This document shows positions 32,004 to 37,807 of a stretch of 37,807 bases of DNA, piece by piece (within the stretch, counting starts at the first letter, position 1; each line of letters opens with the position of its first letter). The stretch is from the NCBI GenBank assembly GCA_964647905.1, contig CAZYJR010000037.1, forward strand, positions 1-37,807, read 5' to 3'. This stretch comes from CAZYJR01 sp964647905 (GTDB taxonomy: Bacteria > Desulfobacterota > DSM-4660 > Desulfatiglandales > HGW-15). The position numbers and the translations under genes are program-made. Below the pieces are notes generated by a model. That model saw only the letters and a list, made by a program, of their open reading frames with translations. It made no database searches and was not told the DNA's origin.

Positions 32004-32642
32004 TCATGCCCCCTTGTTCCTGGACTTGAGGCGGTTGATCAGGAGTGCTGCGACCGCCGCGAGGAGCAGAAGGATCCCGACCGCGGTGTTGTACCGGGTC
32101 ATGACGGCCTGGAGAGTGGACTCAACGCTTTCCCAGTTGGAGCCCAACGAGTAGCCGAGCATCATCCAGGCCAGGTTCCAGATGGCGCAACTGATAAGGG
32201 CGAGGCAGGCCACATGCCCGGTGTTGAGCCGGCTGATGCCCCCCGCCAGTGAGATGCCGCTCCTGGCCCCAGGGAGAAACCTGTTTAGGGCCACCAGCAG
32301 GTATCCGTAGCGCCGGAACCACTCCTCGGCCCTGCGGAGCTTCTCCGCGCGGAAAAGCCGGTAGTCCTTCTCTATGAAGAAGCGCCGCCCCAGTATGCGG
32401 CCTATGCCGAAGAGCGCCATGAACCCGCCCAGGCTGCCGGCCGTGGTGGCCGCATAAACCCCCAGGAAATTCAGCCTGCCTGTGCCGACCAGGAACGCTC
32501 CGATTGCGGTGACCGTATCCCCCGGGATGGGCGGGAATATGTTTTCCACAAACGCGCTGATCGCAAGCATCGCGTAGATAGGCCAGGAAGGGAGCGCCTG
32601 GAACCATGCCAAGAGATGCTCGGGGGAAAAGACATCAGCCAT
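32004..32642 (-). CDS. DedA family membrane protein
   Basis: Inner-membrane protein of 212 residues from the DedA/SNARE-associated (VTT domain) family, several of which flip polyprenyl- or phospholipids and support membrane potential. The re-entrant motifs are intact: E33 and D42 in FVENIFPPIPGD, and R121 and R127 in NRFLPGARSGISLAGG. These correspond to residues essential in E. coli homologues. Four to five hydrophobic segments are evident. It stands alone on the minus strand between two plus-strand genes and is divergent from the repeat protein to its right. Confidence 0.93.
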   Translation of the reverse strand: MADVFSPEHLLAWFQALPSWPIYAMLAISAFVENIFPPIPGDTVTAIGAFLVGTGRLNFLGVYAATTAGSLGGFMALFGIGRILGRRFFIEKDYRLFRAEKLRRAEEWFRRYGYLLVALNRFLPGARSGISLAGGISRLNTGHVACLALISCAIWNLAWMMLGYSLGSNWESVESTLQAVMTRYNTAVGILLLLAAVAALLINRLKSRNKGA

Positions 32643-32816
32643 TCCAATGATTCCAAATTCATCTTAAACAAAAAAATATACGACAACTCTGTCTCGTACG
32701 GCAAGCAGTCATTTTGTCTTGACTGCCACCGCCCCCTTTGCTACTCAGACGCACATGACTCGGGTCGCCCCTGCACTCTCTTGAAGGCCCGATTCTCATA
32801 CAGGGAGGACCGCTCG

Positions 32817-33476
32817 ATGGCCAGGAAGAAGACGACACGTAAGGACTTGCTCAAGGGCTCTGATGAATTCATGACCCTGACCGAGCGGGCCGTTGACTTC
32901 GCGCGCAGGAACGCAAGAGCACTGACTTATACCGGGATCGCCCTTGCGGCGGCCGCAGTTGTTTACCTCGGGGCGATTACCTATCTGGGATACGTTGAGG
33001 AGCGGGCCCAGGAGGCCTACAGCTCTGCCTATCATGCCCTCAGGTCAGGCGGGGAGCCTCTTCCTGCGGACTTGTTCGAGAAGGTGACCACGGAGCACCG
33101 TTTGGCCCGGGTGAGCAAGCTGGCCCTGCCCCAAGCGGCCCGCATGAAGTTCCGTGAAGGCCGCTACGACCGGGCCATGGACCTGTACCGGGAGTTCCGG
33201 AGCGAGATGGCCGGGGAGCCGCAATACCGCCACATGACCGGCTTGGCCCTGGCGGCCTGCCATGAGGCAAAAGGCGACTACGAGGAAGCCATAGAAGCGC
33301 TCGACCCTATTGCTGGCGATCCGAAATCATTCCTGCGCGAGCAGGCGCTCCTTCAACTCGCCCGGCTGCACGGGCTCAACCGCAGCCCGGATAAGGCGGG
33401 CCGGGTCCTGGAGACGCTCTCCACCGAGTTTCCCGACTCACCCTTTCTCCCGTTCGCCCGTGCATCGGTTCACTGA
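32817..33476 (+). CDS. Membrane-anchored tetratricopeptide-like protein (YfgM-like)
   Basis: A 219-residue protein with a cytoplasmic basic N-terminus, one transmembrane helix at about 36-58, and a helical-repeat domain facing the periplasm. The repeats include FREGRYDRAMDLYREF, ACHEAKGDYEEAIEALDPIAG and QALLQLARLHGL. This plan matches YfgM-type ancillary SecYEG/chaperone-linked proteins, though sequence alone does not prove that role. The ATG at 32817 follows AGGGAGGA; an open frame extends 67 codons upstream without a convincing start. BamD and DedA nearby also concern the envelope, but they are not in one operon. Confidence 0.75.
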   Translation: MARKKTTRKDLLKGSDEFMTLTERAVDFARRNARALTYTGIALAAAAVVYLGAITYLGYVEERAQEAYSSAYHALRSGGEPLPADLFEKVTTEHRLARVSKLALPQAARMKFREGRYDRAMDLYREFRSEMAGEPQYRHMTGLALAACHEAKGDYEEAIEALDPIAGDPKSFLREQALLQLARLHGLNRSPDKAGRVLETLSTEFPDSPFLPFARASVH

Positions 33477-33528
33477 AGAACACACCCCGGTCAAGCGCCA
33501 TAAGACACCAGTTGAGCTCTCATTTTCA

Positions 33529-33557
33529 TTGACAGCCACCCCGGCTTCGGTTACGGT
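33529..33557 (+). promoter_or_regulatory. Possible promoter of the acyl-CoA synthetase-iorAB operon
   Basis: TTGACA (33529-33534), 17 bases, TACGGT (33552-33557). The -35 box is perfect, the -10 box weak. Downstream lies the inverted repeat AGCTA-N5-TAGCT (33566-33580), a candidate operator in the leader. Confidence 0.4.
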
Positions 33558-33599
33558 CACTTTGTAGCTAAATTATAGCTTTCATTAGAGAGGCGCCCG

Positions 33600-35171
33600 A
33601 TGATCATTACCGAGATACTGGCGCGTAACGCCAGGATGTACGGTGACGAGAAGGCCCTGGTGGAGCGGGAGCCGGCGAAAGGCATCAGGAGGGAGATCAC
33701 CTGGCGGGACTTTGATGAGCAGGCCAACCGGGTGGCAAACGCCTTGATGCAAAGGGGTGTGGGGAAGGGCGACAAGGTGGCCCATCTGATTATGAACTGC
33801 CTGGAGTGGTTGCCTGCCTACTTCGGCATACTGAGGACAGGGGCCTGGGCGGTTCCATTGAATTTCAGGTTCACGGCGGAGGACATCCGGTATTGCCTCC
33901 GGATAGCCGAGGCAAAGGCGCTGGTATTCGGCGAGGAGTTCGTGGAGCGGATCGAGGCCGTCCACGGCGCCCTGCCGGAATTGGAGACACGGGTCTACAT
34001 CGGCTCGGAGGAAAACAGGCCGGATTACGCCGTGGCCTTCGAAGACTTCCTAGGACAAGGCGGGACCCGGGATCCCAAGACGCCCCTGGAGATTACGGAC
34101 GAGGCGGCCCTTTATTTCACCAGCGGGACCACGGGGCGGCCCAAACCCATTCTCCTTTCACACCGCAACCTGGAGTTCGCCTGCGTCATAGAGAACAGGC
34201 ATCACAACCAGACACACCAGGACAACTTCATCTGCATTCCCCCCCTTTATCATACCGGGGCGAAGATGCACTGGTTCGGCAACTTCATCGTGGGGGCGCC
34301 GGCGGTCATCTTGAAGGGCATTAAGCCGGAGTGGACCCTGGAGGCGGTCTCAGAGGAAGGAGGCACCATAGTATGGCTGCTGGTGCCTTGGGCCCAGGAC
34401 ATATTGATCGCTGTGGAGAGCGGGGAGGTGAATCTCTCCGACTACAAGCTGGACCAATGGCGATTGATGCACATAGGGGCGCAGCCGGTCCCTCCGAGCC
34501 TGGTCAAGAGATGGCGGGAGGTCTTTCCCGGACATGATTACGACACCACTTACGGGTTGAGCGAGACCACCGGTCCGGGGTGCGTGCATCTGGGCCTGGA
34601 GAACATCCACAAGGTCGGCTCCATAGGCAGGCCCGGATTCGATTGGGAGTGCAGGATAGTGGACCACGAGCTCAGGGAAGTCCCGCCCGGGGAGCCCGGG
34701 GAGCTGATGGTCAAGGGCCCCGGGGTGATGAAGGAGTACTACAAGAACCCGGAGGCCACCGCGAACACGATCTTTGACGGCTGGCTACTGACCGGAGACA
34801 TGGCCCGGCTGGATGAAGACGGTTTCATCTGGCTGGTGGACCGAAAGAAGGACGTGATCATAACCGGAGGGGAAAACATCTTTCCGGTGGAGATCGAGGA
34901 CTTCCTGATGGAAAACGATAAGGTGCAGGACGCTGCGGTGATCGGAATCCCGGACGAGCGCCTGGGCGAGATAGCGGCGGCCGTCGTCAAGGTCAAGCGC
35001 GGCAAGGAGATGAGTGAAGAGGAGGTCCTGGAGTACTGCGGGCGGCTGCCGCGGTACAAGCGGCCCCGCAGGGTCTTCTTTGACGAAGTCCCGAGGAATC
35101 CCACCGGAAAGATCGAGAAGCCCAAGCTGCGCAAGAAGTACGCGGGCATCAGTGAGAGCTTCAAGGTGTAG
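33600..35171 (+). CDS. AMP-forming acyl-CoA synthetase
   Basis: A 523-residue ligase of the ANL superfamily, medium-chain/aryl type by length. Motifs: P-loop TSGTTGRPKP (174-183), YGLSETTGPG, TGDMARLDEDGF, DRKKDVIITGGENIFPVEIE, and the C-terminal catalytic lysine in NPTGKIEKPKL. The P-loop has Pro where most relatives have Gly after the lysine. It sits 65 bases before iorA on the same strand. IorAB makes aryl-acetyl-CoA, so this enzyme may act on the matching aryl acid, or run in reverse to make ATP. The true acid is not readable from sequence. The ATG follows GAGAGGCG. Confidence 0.9.
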   Translation: MIITEILARNARMYGDEKALVEREPAKGIRREITWRDFDEQANRVANALMQRGVGKGDKVAHLIMNCLEWLPAYFGILRTGAWAVPLNFRFTAEDIRYCLRIAEAKALVFGEEFVERIEAVHGALPELETRVYIGSEENRPDYAVAFEDFLGQGGTRDPKTPLEITDEAALYFTSGTTGRPKPILLSHRNLEFACVIENRHHNQTHQDNFICIPPLYHTGAKMHWFGNFIVGAPAVILKGIKPEWTLEAVSEEGGTIVWLLVPWAQDILIAVESGEVNLSDYKLDQWRLMHIGAQPVPPSLVKRWREVFPGHDYDTTYGLSETTGPGCVHLGLENIHKVGSIGRPGFDWECRIVDHELREVPPGEPGELMVKGPGVMKEYYKNPEATANTIFDGWLLTGDMARLDEDGFIWLVDRKKDVIITGGENIFPVEIEDFLMENDKVQDAAVIGIPDERLGEIAAAVVKVKRGKEMSEEEVLEYCGRLPRYKRPRRVFFDEVPRNPTGKIEKPKLRKKYAGISESFKV

Positions 35172-35181
35172 CGGCCCCTTC

Positions 35182-35197
35182 CGTGCCCCCCGGCACG
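35182..35197 (+). other. Hairpin between acyl-CoA synthetase gene and iorA
   Basis: CGTGCC (35182-35187), loop CCCC, GGCACG (35192-35197): a perfect 6-bp stem, no T-run. It could lower expression of iorAB relative to the ligase or mark a processing site. Confidence 0.5.
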
Positions 35198-35236
35198 CGA
35201 TCAGGGGTCTAATCCAAGGAAAATCAGGGGGAAAAA

Positions 35237-37087
35237 ATGCACAAGCTATTGACCGACGCTCCAGGCAAAGAGATGTTGCTCTTGGGCAATGAGGCCATCG
35301 CCAGGGGGGCGCTGGAGGCGGGGGTTGCCTTCGCCACCTGCTATCCAGGGACGCCTTCCTCGGAGATCCCCGAACAGTTCTTCCATATCGGCCGGGAAAC
35401 GGATCTCTACTTCGAGTACTCCACCAATGAGAAGGTGGCCTTGGAGGTGGGGGCCGGGGCGGCCGCCTGCGGCCTCAGGACCATGGTCACCATGAAGCAC
35501 GTGGGGCTCAATGTGGCTGCGGATCCGTTGATGACCCTGGCTTATGTAGGGGTCAAAGGCGGCATGGTCATCGTGAACGCGGACGACCCCTACATGTTCT
35601 CCAGCCAGAATGAGCAGGACAACCGCTATTACGCCCGGCTATCCGGCCTTCCCATGCTGGAGCCCACGAACACCCAGGAGATGAAGGACATGACCGCGGC
35701 CGCGTTCGATCTGTCCGAGGACCTGGGCCTCCCGGTGATCCTGCGGACAACGACCCGCCTGAACCACGTCCGCGGTGCGGTGGAACTGGGAAGGCTGAAG
35801 CCGCTCAAGGCCGAGGGGAGCTTTGAAAAGAACCCTTTCCAGTTGGTCACCGTACCCGCGGTCTCCAGGAACCTCCACAAGGTCCTCCTGGAGAAGGTGG
35901 GCAGGGCCGAGGAGAGGTCGGAGCAGTGGCCCGGGAACAGGGTTACGGGGCAAGGCAAGTGGGGCGTGGTGGCCAACGGTGTGAGCGTCGACTACGTGGA
36001 GGACGCCCTCAAAGACCTGGGGCTCGAAGACAGGGTAAGATTCTTCCGCGTGGGCATGTCCTGGCCCTTCCCAAAGGAATCGTCCCGCCGTTTCCTGGAG
36101 GGGCTGGAAAAGGTCCTGGTGGTCGAAGAGTTGGAGCCGGTCATGGAGACCGAGCTCAAGGCCTTGGCGCAGGAGAATTCGATTTCCGTGTCAATCAAGG
36201 GCAAGGGGATAGGCGGGCTTTCGCGGCTCTACGAGTATGACCCGGGAATGGTCAGGCGGGCCGTGGCCGAGTACTTCGGAGTGGAGTACAAGGGAAGGAC
36301 GCAGGTGGACCTCTCCGATCTCCCGAGTCTGCCCGGGCGGCCGCCCAACCTGTGCGCCGGATGCCCCCATAGGGCCACCTACTATGCGGTAAAGCAGGTA
36401 TACGGCCCGGATGCGGTACACCCGACCGACATAGGGTGCTATACCCTGGGGCTTCTCCCGCCCATTTCCATGGCGGACTTCCTCATATGCATGGGATCCT
36501 CTGTGAGCTCGTCCTGCGGGTTCTCCAGGGCGAGCGACCGCAAGGTCGTCTCCTTCATCGGTGATTCCACCTTTTTCCACTCAGGGATAACCGGGCTGAT
36601 AAACGCCGTTCACAACAACCACAAGTTCACCCTGGTGATCCTGGACAACGGCACCACCGCAATGACCGGACATCAGCCCCACCCGGGCGTGGACACACAG
36701 GCCATGGGCGTGGACAGGACCCGCGTTTCCATCGAAGGCGTTGTGCGCGGCTGCGGCGTCAACGACGTCCACGTGGTCAAACCGTTCAAGCTGAACAAGA
36801 CCATGGAGGCCTTGCGCCAATCCATGGACTATGAAGGGGTATCGGTGGTCATTTCCGAGGAGCTCTGCCCGCTGTTCGCACGGGCGGTGGGCAGGAAAGC
36901 CAAGGCCAGGCCCTTCCGGGTGAACTATGAGAAATGCCGAAATCACAGGGACTGCATCAACCAGCTGGCATGCCCCGCAATGTATATCCGTGAAGAAAAG
37001 GTTATCATCGATAAGAACATGTGTGTCGGATGTGCCGTATGCGCTCAAGTATGCCCGGAAAACGCTATCGTTCCTTTGAAGGATTAA
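35237..37087 (+). CDS. iorA: Indolepyruvate ferredoxin oxidoreductase, alpha subunit
   Basis: Oxidatively decarboxylates aryl-pyruvates (from Trp, Phe, Tyr) to aryl-acetyl-CoA, reducing ferredoxin; oxygen-sensitive. The 616-residue subunit has the N-terminal pyrimidine domain (YPGTPSSEI, about 36-44), a middle domain, the thiamine diphosphate-binding domain with GDSTFFHSGI and LDNGTTAMTGHQPHPG, and a C-terminal two-cluster ferredoxin domain. The second cluster motif CVGCAVCAQVCP is canonical (C596, C599, C602, C606). The first reads C567-x2-H570-x2-C573-x5-C579-P, with His where the second Cys is expected. The ATG has AGGGGG upstream. iorB follows after 71 bases. Confidence 0.95.
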   Translation: MHKLLTDAPGKEMLLLGNEAIARGALEAGVAFATCYPGTPSSEIPEQFFHIGRETDLYFEYSTNEKVALEVGAGAAACGLRTMVTMKHVGLNVAADPLMTLAYVGVKGGMVIVNADDPYMFSSQNEQDNRYYARLSGLPMLEPTNTQEMKDMTAAAFDLSEDLGLPVILRTTTRLNHVRGAVELGRLKPLKAEGSFEKNPFQLVTVPAVSRNLHKVLLEKVGRAEERSEQWPGNRVTGQGKWGVVANGVSVDYVEDALKDLGLEDRVRFFRVGMSWPFPKESSRRFLEGLEKVLVVEELEPVMETELKALAQENSISVSIKGKGIGGLSRLYEYDPGMVRRAVAEYFGVEYKGRTQVDLSDLPSLPGRPPNLCAGCPHRATYYAVKQVYGPDAVHPTDIGCYTLGLLPPISMADFLICMGSSVSSSCGFSRASDRKVVSFIGDSTFFHSGITGLINAVHNNHKFTLVILDNGTTAMTGHQPHPGVDTQAMGVDRTRVSIEGVVRGCGVNDVHVVKPFKLNKTMEALRQSMDYEGVSVVISEELCPLFARAVGRKAKARPFRVNYEKCRNHRDCINQLACPAMYIREEKVIIDKNMCVGCAVCAQVCPENAIVPLKD

Positions 37088-37158
37088 GACAGCGAGGTCC
37101 TATTGAAGATTGACGGCGTCAGTATAGGGAAGAGTTCTAACACCGAGGGGAGATCGAT

Positions 37159-37746
37159 ATGGACACTAAGAGATGTGTTTTCGTTGGTGTAGGGGGCCAG
37201 GGCAACCTCCTGGCATCCAGACTCCTGGGCGAGGCCGCACTGGCAGGGGGGATACCGGCCGTTGTCAGCGAGATCCACGGAATGGCCCAGAGGGGCGGAG
37301 TGGTGGAGTCGGCGGTTCTCATGGGGCAGGTGACCAGTCCCATAGTATCCAACGGGGAAGCGGACATCCTGGTCGGGTTCGAGCCCCTGGAGACCTTGCG
37401 GGCCATGGCCAAGAGCAATGCCGAGACCCTGGTCATCACCAATGTCCAGCCCTTGCCCCCGTTCACCGTGTCCATAGGCCGGGGCACGTATCCGCCTGTG
37501 GACGATATGATGGATCTGATATCCAAGAAGGTGAACAGGGTGATCGCCCTTCGAGGGAACGAGTTGGCCGAGGAGGCCGGAAACCCGTTGAGCCTGAACA
37601 TGGTCATGCTGGGGGGGCTGATAGGCTCGGGCGTCCTGGCCATAACCGCGGATGCTATGAAGGAGACCATATCCACCTCTACGAAGAAGGCCTTTTTGGA
37701 GTCCAATCTCAAGGCGTTCGATCTGGGTATGCGCAGCGCCGGTTAG
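37159..37746 (+). CDS. iorB: Indolepyruvate ferredoxin oxidoreductase, beta subunit
   Basis: The 195-residue gamma-type subunit that completes IorAB. It starts with the Rossmann-like GVGGQG (10-15) and has the conserved EIHGMAQRGGVVES stretch (43-56) found in 2-oxoacid oxidoreductase gamma domains. Length is normal. The ATG at 37159 follows GAGGGGAG. It is the last complete gene here; about 60 bases remain to the window edge. Confidence 0.95.
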   Translation: MDTKRCVFVGVGGQGNLLASRLLGEAALAGGIPAVVSEIHGMAQRGGVVESAVLMGQVTSPIVSNGEADILVGFEPLETLRAMAKSNAETLVITNVQPLPPFTVSIGRGTYPPVDDMMDLISKKVNRVIALRGNELAEEAGNPLSLNMVMLGGLIGSGVLAITADAMKETISTSTKKAFLESNLKAFDLGMRSAG

Positions 37747-37770
37747 AAGGGATGTGGGGTCAGGGCTCGA

Positions 37771-37807
37771 GGGGGGCGGCTCGGCAGGGTCACCCCCCGT
37801 CCTGTTT
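37771..37807 (+). terminator. Possible terminator after iorB
   Basis: GGGGGG (37771-37776) can pair with CCCCCC (37793-37798) around a 16-base loop, then GTCCTGTTT to the edge. The window ends before any longer T-run could be seen. Confidence 0.3.

Noticed and set aside
1..37807. rRNA, tRNA or riboswitch genes
   Set aside because: No cloverleaf-like or rRNA-like segments were noticed by eye in the gaps, which are all under 300 bases; a covariance-model scan would be needed to exclude small RNAs.

Overview
This is a GC-rich, gene-dense bacterial chromosome segment with 34 supported protein genes. No rRNA, tRNA, CRISPR array, transposase or phage gene was seen. The organism is Gram-negative (BamD-type lipoprotein, periplasmic M16 peptidase) and probably anaerobic (ferredoxin-dependent indolepyruvate oxidoreductase, radical SAM enzyme). 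The order pgpA-cinA-thpR-recA-alaS and the mix of branched-chain amino acid uptake with acyl-CoA enzymes fit a member of the former Deltaproteobacteria (Desulfobacterota). That placement is inference from gene content, not from a marker-gene tree.

Layout. 1-647: an edge-truncated HAD phosphatase (minus), divergent from a CBS-ACT protein, then a two-domain M16 peptidase that converges on radA. 5.9-8.2 kb: after a regulatory-looking gap, a trxA-trxB-bamD operon. 8.2-16.5 kb: a tightly packed minus-strand operon, read from right to left as radical SAM gene, larC, pgpA, cinA, thpR, recA, alaS. 16.6-17.2 kb: a higBA toxin-antitoxin pair with its own promoter, followed by a structured spacer and a divergent, unusually long nucleotide-sugar dehydrogenase. 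19.2-25.2 kb: a complete branched-chain amino acid ABC transporter (livK-H-M-G-F) followed by an alpha-methylacyl-CoA racemase. 25.2-27.4 kb: a minus-strand pair, TraB family protein and metallo-beta-lactamase-fold hydrolase. 27.7-31.6 kb: long-chain acyl-CoA synthetase, glutaminyl-tRNA synthetase and a minimal J-domain protein. 31.7-33.5 kb: a small coiled-coil protein, DedA and a membrane-anchored repeat protein. 33.6-37.7 kb: acyl-CoA synthetase, iorA, iorB.

Taken together, the right half reads as uptake and degradation of amino acids. LivKHMGF imports branched-chain amino acids. IorAB turns aryl-pyruvates (or related 2-oxoacids) into acyl-CoAs with reduced ferredoxin, and the neighbouring AMP-forming ligase may interconvert the acid and its CoA ester. 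The racemase would handle 2-methyl-branched acyl-CoAs. The left half is housekeeping: redox, envelope assembly, recombination and tRNA charging.

No wholly new multi-gene system is evident. The observations most worth checking are: a Cys-to-His change in a ferredoxin cluster motif of IorA; the higB promoter with a palindrome in its spacer and almost no leader; mutually exclusive hairpins plus a 21-bp tandem duplication before the odd nucleotide-sugar dehydrogenase; overlapping palindromes between radA and trxA; and the recA operon headed by a radical SAM gene and larC.
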